Positions 48,513 through 60,736 of a stretch of 64,000 nt of DNA are shown here, one piece after another (positions within the stretch are counted from its first letter, which is position 1; every line of letters begins with the position of its first letter). The translations under genes and the position numbers were made by a program. The notes below the pieces were generated by a model. The model did not search any database. It was not told the origin of the DNA and worked only from the letters and a program-made list of their open reading frames with translations. Origin of the DNA: Eucalyptus grandis. Taxonomy: Eukaryota > Streptophyta > Magnoliopsida > Myrtales > Myrtaceae. The stretch spans positions 5,270,001 to 5,334,000 of the forward strand of contig NC_052620.1 of assembly GCF_016545825.1 (NCBI RefSeq), given 5' to 3'.

Positions 48513-49560
48513 TCAACATGGGAATCGAACTCGAAACACAGATTGATCCAGTTCTAATGCGATCAATCTCTTCTTCATTTTGCTGGATTTGTACCTTCCA
48601 TGAAATCCTAAGCATCTTTTTGCCAAGTTAGACACTGCAATAATTTCTTTGTTCCCACCATGGTCTAATACCTCCTTATCAAGAACATCAAACAAGTGAT
48701 TCTCCTCCATCGAAATGATGAAGTACGAGGCTAGATTTCTGCCCTCTTCTGCCTTTAGTTGAGAAATAGCTTTTTCTCTAGTTAGGAGCTCAACAAGGAC
48801 AACCCCAAAGCTATAGACATTGCTCTTGTCCGTACATTGACTTGTTTGGTAGTACTCAAGGTCCAAGTATCTGAGGTTCCTTGCACCATTGTGGTCAAGT
48901 GTGTTTGGTCGATGGCAATCGATTTGGAAGCTCCAAAATCCGACACTTTGGCTCGATATTTTTCATCCAAAATTATATTTGATGATTTGATATCGCGATG
49001 ATAAACTGGTATGGCAGCAATAGAGTGCGAATATGAAAGAGCCATTGCAACTTCACTAGCAATTCTTAATCGTATTTCCCACAAGACTAGAAATGCTCTA
49101 TCTGGATTATGAAGATATTGGTACAATCCCATTGGGGACAAATTCATATACCGGAATAGGGACTTCATTCTCCAGAAAAAATCCTAATAGCTTGATCACA
49201 TTTCTTTGATTGATTTTAGAGAGAACAACGATCTCATTGACAAACTGTTCGACTTGTCTTATATCAATAACTTTGGATTTCTTGACCACAATTTTCTTTC
49301 CGTCTTTCAAATCCCATGTAAACAGTTTCTTGACCACCTTGACCCGTTTGTAGCCGTGTCTAACTCCGTTGAGGTGAATAACTTGCCTTCCTCCACATGA
49401 TTGTCTTCAATAGAAAATAGGCGTTGTTGCAACAGAATTCTGCCATTACGTTTGAAGAATGTTTGTTTGAGCTTTGGCTCACGCCTTCTTTTGATGTATT
49501 TGTACAACCACCGACAAAGCAAAAGCAACACTATGGCTACGATACCCGTCCTCCCCCGTG
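48513..49560 (-). pseudogene. Transmembrane and kinase exon of a WAK-like receptor kinase, frameshifted
   Basis: In order on the minus strand: membrane helix (GIVAIVLLLLCRWLYKYIK), WAK juxtamembrane ([25 protein letters not shown]), then kinase subdomains with the catalytic lysine region ([11 protein letters not shown]), [47 protein letters not shown] and an end like AKRCLGFHG. Family members are wall-bound receptor kinases sensing pectin or pathogens. Lesions seen: loss of ~10 residues before the glycine loop, and frame changes near 49,310, 49,135 and 48,880. A polypyrimidine run at ~49,566-49,580 followed by ACACG, where ACAG is expected, marks the probable 5' boundary with a damaged acceptor. 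With 58,247-59,371 it forms one locus. Confidence 0.85.
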
Positions 49561-51537
49561 TCAAAAGAAAAAAAAAAAAGCCGGAGGGGAAATTGCTGCG
49601 TAACCAATTTTCCACTCATCGTCAACTTTAGCTTCCACTAATTGGAACAAATGCTTTCATGCTTTGAAGAGAGAGAAACAAAAAGGAGGCTTTGCTCAAC
49701 AAAATAATTCAAAAATATTATGCATTATTTATGGGTGAGAAACAAAGATACAATCAAATAGTTAAATGCATCGACTATGAAATACAGGAAATATGATCTA
49801 AAAGATCATAAACCTATTATATGGCAGCCAAATCAATTTTAAATTTTTCAATCATGTCAATTTAATCTTAAATCCTTTGACAGCTTGCCGATTTAATCAT
49901 AAATATTTTAACTGTGAAAATTTAGTCCTAAACATTTTAAAGATCTGCCAATTTTGACTAGAAATTACTAACGTAGTGGTCTAATTAGCATTAGCCAATG
50001 CTGATGTAGATAATTTTTGTAATTTTTGTAATTTTTTCTCTTTTTCTTTTCTTTTTCCTCCGCAAGCCATCGTTTGGCCCATCAATAGCTGGTAGAGGTC
50101 ACTAGTCTTGCTCCTTGCCCGAGGCCAATTTGGATGGCTCTCGCCCAAGGCCAGTAGAGGGAAAAAGGGAAAAAGAAGAAAGAAAAGGAAAGGAAAGGAA
50201 AGGAAAGAGGAGAATTCAAAATATTACAAAAATTGTCCATGTGCATCGGTGATTTCCAATCAAAATTGGGTAGAATGACTAATTTGACAAATCGTTAAAA
50301 GATTTAGGACCTAATTAGCAAATCATTAAAAGTTTTAAGATTAAATTGATACAATTAAAATGTTGACAGTCATACAATAAAATTATGACTTTTTGGACAA
50401 TTAAAAAAAAAAAAACACATGCAAATCGAGAATACATTCAATCACCTTCTTCACTCCGCTTACGCCCCCGCCCCCAACTTAAAACTAACGCCTCATGTTG
50501 GACAAGTTTCTTTATCCCATCACCATTCTCCCGATAATGTCAAGTTTAGAATAAAAACAATCCAAAAGCAAAATTCATGATTGTGAGGAGATGGAGACGA
50601 CGTAAAGAGGACAGGGACCGAAGAATGTGTCACAGGTAATGAAAAATGATAATATTGGCGTGCTAGAATTGTGTAAATATTTAAATCTAACGGCGTGCCA
50701 AATTTGGGATTACTGTCAAAGTCAATGTTCTATTTTGGCTATTTTGAAATCTCGGGCCATAATTGGGTCAATCTCTACAGTTTGTGCGGTGTTAAGCTGT
50801 GCTTTACTATGTAAACGTTTCACAGTTAAATGTGGAAAGAATACATCCAATATCACTTAAACTAGAAAATCTTTAGGGGGAATAAAGAACGAAGAAAAGT
50901 AAAAGAGGGCTAGGCATATCCATTCCTCCCCCTGGCCTGGATGTGAAGCATATATATTTTGCCAAATCTCGGCCACAAAATCCATTGATCATGGGTTTTG
51001 ACTAATTTTATATGGGACTAGCAAGTAAGGATATCCTCTTGGATCGATAAAATAGCCATCCCCAAGCGTAAGTCTGAACTAGTTTCCACCAGCACAAGTC
51101 CTCGGCAATGTGCCACCAACCGCTTTTACGACCACCACCTTTGCCCCCCTTTCTTTCTAAAAGTCAAAATGGAGGATGCTCACCTCTCACGTGACAACAA
51201 ATTTCTGGTTGCCTGAGACAAGTGACCTCCCTGCCATCGAATACCGAAGGTCACACACATAGTAAAACTGAGCGCTTTCATGCACAGTACTGATATTATA
51301 TTTGCGACGTGATCTCAATCGTTGGTAAATGTCTTCACATTTACCCAAAGCCTAAGGTCACCATGTGTTTTTGACGCTCAAAGAGTACAGACATCGACAT
51401 GAGGGAATTTAAATCTATTTTTGAATTTTAAGGAAGCTCAATTGTAATGTACTTAGTAACACGTGATGTGCTCAATGGATCATATAATCTCATTTATCTT
51501 CCGCATAAACTTTGGTGAGAAGGATACATAAAGTTTC
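49561..51537 (-). other. Left part of the large WAK intron
   Basis: AT-rich, without a gene. It includes an inverted-repeat element at ~49,840-50,380 and an AAAGG pentamer run at ~50,185-50,207. The frame at 50,627-50,860 has no features of a gene. Confidence 0.55.
49840..50380. mobile_element. MITE-like element with long imperfect terminal inverted repeats
   Basis: The left side reads CAATTTAATCTTAAATCC and the right side, reversed, CAATTTAATCTTAAAAC; the similarity continues inward (AATTTAGTCCTAAAC against the reverse of the right arm AATTAGGTCCTAAATC) for over 100 bp. Arms surround a short unique core with the AAAGG run. No transposase. Exact ends and target duplication could not be fixed by eye. 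Confidence 0.5.
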
Positions 51538-54381
51538 TGTTGACACCTAAATTTTGGCGATCCGATCATTTATTTATTGCATAGAAAATTAGGGGTCAAT
51601 TTTATCCCTGAAAAAATATTGATTGCATATAGATTCAAGTGCATTTATTTTTTTAATTTACATTTTTTGCATTTTATTGGATTGGCAGTGATTGGATTTG
51701 AATTAGTGGTTCTAAGCTTTAATTTGGCAGGCCGGACTAAGCCCACGAAGCAAGTAAATTGGCCCGAGCCCGTTTTTTTTTAATGACAAGAATGACCTAA
51801 ATAGAGATTTGAAATGATATTACGGTGGATTTTTGGAATTTAAGAAAATCGGGTTGCAATCTTATCTTTAGGCGATAAAATTAGGAGATGTGGAAAATAA
51901 AAAAGTGATATTGTGTGCGAAAAAGAAATCTTCGTGGATGCTGATTTGAAAAGGAAATTAAAACCCTAATTTTCGGCCTATGAAAAGGTTTTCGTGTAGG
52001 GTTTCGGAGGGCACACATTGAATATACGGCCACAATATAGAAAACATACGTGAAAGAGAGGGAGCTGAAGGAGTCACGGTCGAGACCCCTTTCACGGCCG
52101 TGACTTTGCTGAGTTCGTGGCTGCCCCTCAATGTTAACCCTGCTGCCGATTGTCCACTGCAGTGACACATCAATCTTCGACGACCTCCGTAGCCTCCAAG
52201 CAAGACCCCTTAGCAATTCCAATGATCTTCAGTCCAGTGGTCATCCAGTGACGCCAGCAAGTCCAGTCCAGCGAGGAGCACTGCGTCCCTACCCGCCTTG
52301 TGTTCCAGTTCGTGTTCGTAAAACCCAATTCAAGGTCAACAAAGGACTTTGTCCTCATTCTGATAAGGTGAGGACGTGATCAGAAGGGACAGAGAAAAAA
52401 AAAGACGAAAGGGAGGATTTTCCTTCTCAGGGGAATTCACAATTCACGATTGAGAAGCCCAACACATTCGAGAGTCATGATTCATGAAGTCTTCATGAGC
52501 ACCACCGTGAAGATCCACGTTCATGGACACCTCATCCGCATGTCCTGCAGATAAAAAAAAAAAAGGCTTTGAGGTCAACATATAAAGGAGAGCTTAGCTG
52601 GTGAAGGCAGAATTTTAAGGATCCACTTACTCAACGCATAAATATAGAGAAAGGAAGAGACTTTGAGGCGGTGATCCTTGCCTTGTGGGGTTTAAGCCGA
52701 AAGAGACGCTACTTTGCGGTTTTCTGGTCCAACTCAACGTTGCAGCCATCGCCGTGCCAGTCTCAGTGACTTGCGACATTCCCGACATTCCAAGAGCACT
52801 CTCGAAGCTTTCCCTAGGTCTGGTTCATGAGTGATCGTCTTGTGCTGGCCTCCACTGCAACTTGGGAGAATTTCTACTTTCTTATCTAAAGCTCACGCTG
52901 GTTGCTGTCGTGAGCATCATCGAGCGCCTCAAGCACCACGATCGAGTCACCGTTCAGCTGTGACTTACGATGTGGTCTCGCTGCCCGTCAGCGAGCCATC
53001 GCTGCTCGCTACCGTGAACCATCGCTTGTCGTTCGCTGCCGTGTTACCCTCGTTGTGATCCTGATCTGATTGTGTTTGGTTCAAATTTGGGAAGAATATC
53101 CTCGATTAGGTAAGATACACATCTCTAGCATATTTGCATATTTTACTGCCTAATATATGTCTATTAGTATCTAACACTATGAGTGATAGACATATCTCCC
53201 AATTAGGATTTATTTCCTAATTTGCAATCGCATATAATTTTTATAATCACACGGGAATAAAATTAATATTTTGATCTTTAAGGCTTAAGATCAATTTATC
53301 GATTTTACTAGCGAAATAACCAAGTTGAGTAGATATCGTTTCCAAATTTGAACAATGGATATGGTATCTTTGATGATTCGAATGGCTCGGTGCTTGTCTC
53401 ATCTTGATTGATTAATTTTTTATTTTTTTATTTTTTATTTTATCTTGAAATATGTTTGAGTTAGTTTAGCTTCATATTAGAATATCGCATGCTAGGGTAA
53501 TCTGCATATTTAGACTAAGCGTTTTATTTATTCTAAATTGTCGAAATGAAAAAAATACCAAAAAGACATAAATTTAGGATGTTAGATTTTTGTTTCATTA
53601 GCTTAAATTGCATGTTTAATTATTTGACATTTTAAATTAATTAAAAAAAATCATCATGCATATGTAGAATTAGGGCATCATTTGCACATTTCATTTTAAA
53701 TTTAGAATGATTTAGAAAGACTGCATCTTAGGCTAGATATTGCTAAATTAAGATAATATCTTGGTTTTAATTAGGGTCCTTAATATAAGTTGGATAGAAT
53801 CTTAATTTAGTTAGATAAATTTTTACAATTTTCTAATTTCGAATTTCATAAAAAAATACAAAAAGTGTCTTAGAATAAATTAGTTTCAATCTTTAGGATA
53901 GATTGCATTCTTTTAAGAAAAAGAAAATAAAAAATGTCATGTGCATGTCATTAGGATTAGATTCATGAAATGCATGCCATTTAGTGATTGTTGCTAAGTC
54001 CATTTGATTAGAAATTGCATGTCATTAGAATTAGATCATTTAGTTAATACTGCATTGCAAATTGCATGATTTTCATTAATTAAGTGAAAACAAAAAAAGA
54101 AATTGCGTGTTAATTAGAAACCATATCTAGGGTTGTTGATATGGATTTTAATTTAACATTGCAGATACTTTCGTTGCTTTGAGATAAGTTTTTGCAATTT
54201 ATTTATTTATTGTTTATCTGAGTGTTAAATTGGTGGTTTGCGCACTCGCATGATCACTTCATATGTTAGGGAAATAAATTTAAAATCAATCAAAACTACT
54301 TGCCAAATAATTTTCAAAATAAAAAGAAAGGTACCGAAAGGGCATTAGAGGAATCTAGTGTAACAAAGTCCCCGTACCTAT

Positions 54382-57300
54382 TGTGACATCCTGATTTTTC
54401 AATTCTATTTTCAATAAATTGATACGGGCATTTCGTTGGCACGCATATAGTTCTTTTCCTTGAGTTGGCCACTCATGTGGAAACTAGTCTATCGGGTGAA
54501 GCCGTTAAGAGTTTCTAATGCATCGACTCGAGAATTTGACCGGGAAGCGACCTTTCGACCGAGCTAGTCCTGCAAGGGTCATTATGGCACAATTAAAATC
54601 GATTAAAGATCGGAGATAGGTCGACTCAACAGAAGTATGTGATCGAGTGTGGGTGATTCCACCAGATCGCACAATTCGTGTCGATCGGCACTGGACCGAC
54701 TTTTCTATTGATTGGGTACCCTGTGTTCGTATTTGAAACCTTGAGATTTCCTCGACAACCGAAAGTCGCCAATGTTTCAAAGATGTACATTGTGGCTTGA
54801 GATGATCAACCACATGTCAAATGCATGAAAATTTCTAAAGGCTACCCGGTAGGTTGGGCCGCGCTAGTATCGTGTCAAAGTGAAATTAACCGTGGAATTG
54901 AGATCGAATTCGAAATTGGAAGTCGGGTGTGTCACAAATCATTTCAAGATCATTGAATCATCTTTGGAAGATTTTTCGTGCAAGCCAAGTTTTTAGCAAA
55001 ATAATCAAGAAATGGCTAATTTGGCTCGAGAAATTAGTATGCCGCTTTTGGTCGCGCTTTTGGGACTTAAGTTGATTCTATGGGCAAGTGAAGATGTAAA
55101 TTGAAGTGTGGTGACATTGGATTAATTTTATGAACTTCAATTAGACTCAATTGGAAGAGAATTGATTGGAATTGAAGAAGTTAGTGTACAAGATTTTAGG
55201 CTCCGGCGGAAAATGAAATCGAACCTATTGGAGAATTGTTGTGGGAGATTTGAAGTTAGTGGAATGTGAGGTCAGCTTATGTCATGGTTGGGGCCAAAGC
55301 AAATAGGGTGTTGACAAGTGGCGAATGCTCATTGGTCCCCAAAAAGCACCTCTCACTTCAATCTTCATCTTCTTCCTTGGGACTTGGAGAGAGGAGAGAG
55401 AGGAGCGGCCGGACCAGCCTCGCCAGCCCCGACGCCGCCCTTCGCCCGTTCGCACGCCGCTCGTCCGCCGAGGCTTCGCGCGTCGCACGCCTTCGCCGAA
55501 CCGCCGTTAGTCGGCCCCCTCCGTTCTCCTTCTTCTTTGTCCGTCGAGCAGCTCTCTCCTCCCTCTTCTTTCGGTTTGATGCCCAGAAATTTGCAGAGGA
55601 AGAGCCGCACGTCGCCGGAGCCGTCACCGGTCGTCCGCACCTGCCCATCACCGAAGCTCGCCGCCGCCACCGTCGCCCGCGCGAAGCCACCCGCGCCCGC
55701 GCGCCGCTCCGCTCGCTTCGCCCGGCTCGTCGTCCCGAGCCGTTCGGCTTCGCGCAAGAGCCGCCGGAGCTCATCCCCGCCGCGTGCACCGCCGTTCGTC
55801 GCCGCCAGCCACCGCCGTAGCTCCTCCGCCCGAACCGGCGCCGGACTACCCTCTCTCAGCCTCGAACCGCCGCGGACAGCAGTGAGCAAAAATGGGTATG
55901 GAAGCTCGGTTTTGGCCCGTTTTGGCCGCCTTCCCGAGCCCGGATGCTCGGCCCGCTTTGAGGAAAGTCGATCCTCGCGTCGTCCCGTCGTTTTGGTTCG
56001 CTCGGTTCGCTAATCCGGTGAGTTTAACTCACTAAACCTCGTTTAGAGGGCTAATGATGCTTTAGGTGTGTTTAGTTTATGTTAAATGTTATTAGGTGGT
56101 TAGTTTAATTTATTTAAGTGTAGATTATATTAATGTGCTTGATTAACTTAAATTGTGTTTAATTTAAAGTTAAGTGGGTGTTTATATTAATATAAACATT
56201 GATGTGACATAAAAGAATTTACTTTTGATTTATTTAAATATCCCGAAATCATTAAATAATTAAATAATATATTATTATTCGAAATTATTAAAATATTATT
56301 ATTTAATTATTTTCGGAATAAATTTAATTATTTATTAAATTCTGAAAATTTTGGTCGGGACCCTAAATTCTCAGAATTTCGTGCCGGTTGCTACGGTACA
56401 TTCGGATTTTGAAATTGATGATTGGATATTATAAATTGAGTGTGGATTTCAAAAACTATGGATATTATTATTTAATTATTTTCGGAATAAATTTAATTAT
56501 TTATTAAATTCGAAAATCTTCATTGGGACCTTATTTGCTCGAATTTCGTGCCGATCGTTGCTGTGCATTTAGAATTTGAAATTGATGATTAGTTGTGATG
56601 AATTGAGTGTGATTATGATTTATAGGGATTCTTTACGAAATCCTAAGCGTAGAAATTGATGGGAGATTGGCTGTGAAATACCACCTATTAGAGGTCGTGC
56701 CCAAAGAGGCCGTGATAAACCACCTTTGAAAGGTCGTGCCCGATGAGGCCGTGAAAACCACCTACAAGAGGTCGTGCCCGATGAGGCCGTGAAATACCAC
56801 CTATTAGAGGTCGTGCCCGAGGAGAGGCCGTGATAAACCACTGTGAAAGGTCGTGCCCGAGAAGCCGTGATAAACCACCTGTGAAAGGTCGTGCCCCGAG
56901 AGAGGCCGTGATAAACCACCTATTAGAGGTCGTGCTCGATGAGGCCGTGATATGCCACCTGATAAAGGTCGCGCCCAGTGGGGCCGTTATATGCCACCTA
57001 TTAGAGGTCGCGCCCAATGGGGCCGTTATATGCCACCTATTAGAGGTCGCGCCCAATGGGGCCGTGATATGCCACCTGATAAAGGTCGCGCCCAGTGGGG
57101 CCGTGAATTGCCACCTGTTAAAGGTCGCGCCGAGTGGGGCCGTGATGCCACTGATTTAAATTTGCCGAGTAGGGCCGTAGTTGAGAGCAATGATTGATTT
57201 GCTAGAATGACATGTAATCGGCCGAGTCGATTGATCACTGAGACGATCCAAGTGGTTGAATGGTTTGATAATGTGATGGTGACATGGTTGTTTGGTTATC

Positions 57301-57840
57301 ATAATTGTACGTGGTTGGATTATATAAATTGTGCTAACCTGCAGATGAAGGCTGATGCGAGGTAAGTCTTCTGTGTGATGTGGCTAGGCCACCCGGGGCG
57401 TATTTTCTTTCTAATAGGGGTTTAGGGGTTGAACTTGCTGAGACATCGTCTCATCCCGGTTGTGGGATTAAAATTTCAGGTCCCTGGTGGACGGAGCGGC
57501 CAGATAGCTTTGATTGGCCTTGAGGAGTTGCAGAGGTGAAGTCATAAGGGTTGGAGAGCGTGTCCTGCTAGTTGGTTGTAGGATAGTCCCCCTTTTGTCG
57601 AGCTGGTCTATTTTGTAGAAAGTCCAGTGTTGTATTTAAACCCCCTTTGTGTTTGTAAATGAGTGTTTGGTATTGTGATTGATTGCCTGCTTTTTCTATC
57701 CCAAGTTAAATGTTGTCGGGGATTTGTTTCGCTTCCGCATGCGTAAAGAAATGAATGGGTCGGCGACATATCCTGGGATGTCGAATTTTTGATCGACCGC
57801 AAAGTGGGATGTGCGCGCGCTCGGGGTTCGGGGCGTGACA
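54382..57840 (+). mobile_element. Solo LTR of the LTR-A/C family, 3,459 bp, nested
   Basis: TGTGACATCC...GGGCGTGACA with duplication CCTAT (54,377-54,381 and 57,841-57,845), inserted in the older solo LTR. It is homologous over its whole length to 21,849-24,996: GC-rich block at 55,380-56,010, AT-rich middle, minisatellite at 56,669-57,150. It is a little longer, mainly because of more minisatellite copies. The long frames at 55,266-56,013 come from GC-rich LTR sequence without stops. Confidence 0.9.
56669..57150. repeat. 39-bp minisatellite, about twelve copies, inside the nested solo LTR
   Basis: Unit of 39 bp beginning GCCGTGATATGCCACCTGAT and ending GGTCGCGCCCAGTGGG; right-hand copies are almost perfect and left-hand copies degenerate, with GTGCCCGATGAG ends. 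Because 39 is 13 codons, all frames without a stop in one unit stay open, which explains frames such as 56,830-57,159 and 56,688-57,056. Confidence 0.92.
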
Positions 57841-58246
57841 CCTATAGTTTCTGGTTCGTAGGAGAAAAGTAAAACTCCCGTTACTTTACTTGAGTTTCTA
57901 ATCGATCCACCAAAAAATAGATTAGTGGCGACTCCTAATTAAAAATTTGCATGTTAAGAACTTGAACCGAAAGTCGCGAATTGGTATGGGCTTGGGAGAG
58001 CCCGAGTTAAATCTAGGCTTAACAATCCATTAGCCAAACCCTAGGCGGTTCACACTCGAAAAATTGGTCGCGACAGTTTCATTTTGAATTTTCCAAGCAA
58101 GGGAAATAGTGGAAGAAAAATCGGGCGAAATTGTGAATAGTTAATTTTGTCCTACACAATAAAGAAATCAAATTATAGATCCTAGCAATAAGCTAACGCA
58201 GTATGTTTTTTGAGTTAGGCACTCCAAGTAAAATGAAAGAACTTAC

Positions 58247-58415
58247 CAACCAAAATCTCCATCAATTGTGATGGATTAGAAGTGCACTCTTGTCCATCTC
58301 CACCGCCTTTCTTGCCATTACCATGATAACCCTCTGGGCATGAACATGTGTAACTCCCATCACCATTATGGCATTTTCCTTGACATGGGTTCTTCTCTGA
58401 TCTACACATTAATAT
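58247..58415 (-). pseudogene. EGF exon of the WAK-like locus
   Basis: 169 bp between an acceptor (GTGAAG) and the donor GTAAG at 58,246. It encodes a calcium-binding-type EGF module (CRSEKNPCQGKCHNGDGSYT, CSCPEGYHGNG). Joined to the previous exon in the expected phase it would read DIN then a stop; two bases seem to be missing before CRS, so the frame is broken here. On the far side the intron runs ~8.7 kb to the kinase exon. Confidence 0.75.
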
Positions 58416-58483
58416 CTTCACAAATTAAACACACACATCAGATACGAAGTGCAAGATAAAGAAAGTTGATTTTATCAACGTAC

Positions 58484-59371
58484 CTTGACAACCATTCACA
58501 AGGTAAGAATTGCCTCGGTAACCTACTTTACAAGTGCACTTGTACCTGGATCCATTTTCGGCATCAGTGCAAATGGTGTTGTTGGTGCACACGTAGCTCC
58601 TACTGCTCTTCTTGGCGTCCTTGCATGTTTGATTCCCTATTCCCCAGTCAAGAACTAAAGTCAATTTCTTAAATTTAAGCTGCTTAAGATCGCTAACCGA
58701 GAAGTTGTAGGCGCCAATTTCGGCGACAAAGGCATAACTACAAGGATTGAAATCCAGGACATAGCTATATGATTGTAAAAGCTATCAATGGAGATCTTGT
58801 AGCCGAAGGAGCCTTTAGGGATGCTCGTCTTGCAGCAACCGATACCGGAACATGATCCGTTGCTGACGTCCGAACCATCGCTGCACAAAGACATACACCC
58901 GAAAGAGAACTTCTTGTCAAGGTCTAGGAAAAAGGCCGACATGTCGCAACCGACGGCGATGAACTTGTTCTTGGTGCTGGACAAGGGGAAATCAGCTAGG
59001 ATGATCCTCGGATATCTAGTTGAAGATGAATTGCGCCCAGAAGAGTTATAGCAGTCTCGACTGGACGGAATGTTTACTCGCGCCTCATGGTTCTCGATGT
59101 CGAGTATTTTAATGTTACTACTTCTTCTACAAAAGTAAGGGACGGGAGGGTTTATAGAGTTGTCACAATCGACCATAAAAGATGGGGGATTGATGCGGCA
59201 GTCAAAACTGCTATCCCACGATGCAAAGGGATATGGAATCGAGAGGGTTCCGCAAGCACTTCGGCATCCAGGCTTCATCATCGAATCAGTAGCTTCTGTT
59301 ATGCGATTGCGGCATGAACCCAATAAAGCCCCAAGCACCACAACCTTCAAGAGAAGCTTTCGGACGACCAT
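58484..59371 (-). pseudogene. First exon of a WAK-like receptor: signal peptide, GUB_WAK and first EGF module
   Basis: Starts at the ATG at 59,371 with a hydrophobic signal sequence (MVVRKLLLKVVVLGALLGS). It continues with the galacturonan-binding GUB_WAK module (CGTLSIPYPF, CDMSAFFLDLDKKFSFGC, GCCKTSIPKGS) and, after one frame change near 58,766-58,772, VLDFNPCSYAFVAEIGAYNF and the EGF-like CKDAKK...CTCKVGYRGNSYLVNGC. It ends at the GT donor 58,483. It holds only the extracellular half of a WAK; the kinase half lies at 48,513-49,560 on the same strand. As written the frame is broken, so either a pseudogene or an error in one base. Confidence 0.85.
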
Positions 59372-60708
59372 GGTTCTTCCTTCAACTCTCTTCAAATATG
59401 CTGTTTTTTTTATGCATTAACTCGATGGGTTTGCGGGATTATTAGGAGAAGTAAGATGGGTTTCTTCCTTTTGTTTTTTCTTTGGTCAGGTGCAGTTATT
59501 GGTTGATCAAAAGAAGTTCGACGTTAAGTTCAAATTGTGGAGTCAACGTCCGCTGGTCCGAGCCACATGCGTGAGACGATTCCATGATGATTCCCCGGGG
59601 TGACGAATTTAGTGCAGTGCAGTGCAGGTGACATTTTCCAAACGCACGATTTATTTGACGAGTCCATCACTAATATACACAAATGTTCTAGAATCGCTTT
59701 TTCCCCAAGAAGGCATATTTATAATTTGTTTTATTTATTTTCAGTAGAAGAATATTCCTATATTCATTATAGTGAATAATTTGTTCTCAACTTTGTAAAG
59801 TCTAATTCGGTTGCGTCATTGTTAGTGATTAATCTTTCTTCCTTACTTAATTTACCATGTTTAATATGTTATGTAGACATTCATGCCATAATAGTGGAAT
59901 ATCAACGGTCCCAAACTTTAACATCTCTATGCATTTAATCATAACAATCATTAGTAATTATGCATTTTAGACATATTCATTGATAAAATATAGAAATTGT
60001 GTAATGGAATGAAAATAATTTTTCCTCTATAAACTTTATGTAATTAGGGTCTTTAATTTGCTAAAATTTTATTGTACTTCTATATTCTTTCATGTTTAAG
60101 AACATCATGTGATATGCCTAATTAACCTCTAATATCATTTATTCAACAAATATAAGCTACTTGTTAAGTGCACTTTACATGTAAAATAGATACACGTACT
60201 TCTAAAAATTTACATTGTTAGTAAATGGCGTGATTTTTAATATTTAATTAATTTAACACTCCCTTTATGAGTAGGTTGGATTTCGTATAGGAATAAATCC
60301 TTGATTATATAGTAGAGAAGATAAATAGACACCTAAAAAGATATGAACTCAACATGTCGTGTTCTAATATCATGGAGGATTTTGTAAAATTGGTGCCAAC
60401 TATTCACAAAGTTTAATTATTTGATGAAAACATGGTTATTAATATTTAAAAACTTTAGTACATATTGCCATATCCCTCAAACAACACAAGGCATAAACAC
60501 AATGATAACTAGAATATAAATAAAAAAGAAGAAGTGTCGTACATGTCAATAAATCATTTTTTCTAAACCAAAAAGGAGTTCAGGTAAGGGATTCCTTTGA
60601 CAGTTGAATAGTAATCAAAATAGACAAACGCATTTCAATTATTTTTCTCTATCCATCCAATTTGTAGCAGAATTGTACCCAAAAGCAAATGACTTTTTCC
60701 ATTAAATC
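59372..60708. other. Intergenic region upstream of the WAK-like locus
   Basis: AT-rich sequence with the presumed WAK promoter next to 59,372. I see no gene, repeat family or RNA in it. Confidence 0.5.
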
Positions 60709-60736
60709 TTTTTTTTTGGTCGAAAACTACCATATA

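Larger units (their letters stand above)
51538..58075 (+). mobile_element. Solo LTR of the GGTCGCGACA family (about 3.07 kb) interrupted by another solo LTR
   Basis: Termini are TGTTGACACC (51,538) and GGTCGCGACA (58,075), with target duplication GTTTC on both sides (51,533-51,537 and 58,076-58,080). Without the nested LTR and its duplication the element is about 3,074 bp and contains no gag-pol, so it is a solo LTR. The subterminal text ATTAGTGGCGACTCC occurs in long gypsy LTRs of the Tat/Ogre kind; the assignment is inference. It lies in the intron of the WAK-like locus. Frames at 51,881-53,058 are not genes. Confidence 0.88.

Noticed and set aside
55266..56013. Long GC-rich frames on both strands, likewise 22,799-23,330 and 46,835-47,533
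   Set aside because: They lie inside solo LTRs, occur on several frames at once, are arginine/serine/proline-rich and differ between LTR copies; this is what GC-rich sequence without stop codons gives.
56688..57238. Repetitive protein-like frames (AVICHLLEVAPNG repeats)
   Set aside because: Translation of the 39-bp minisatellite in an LTR; present on both strands.
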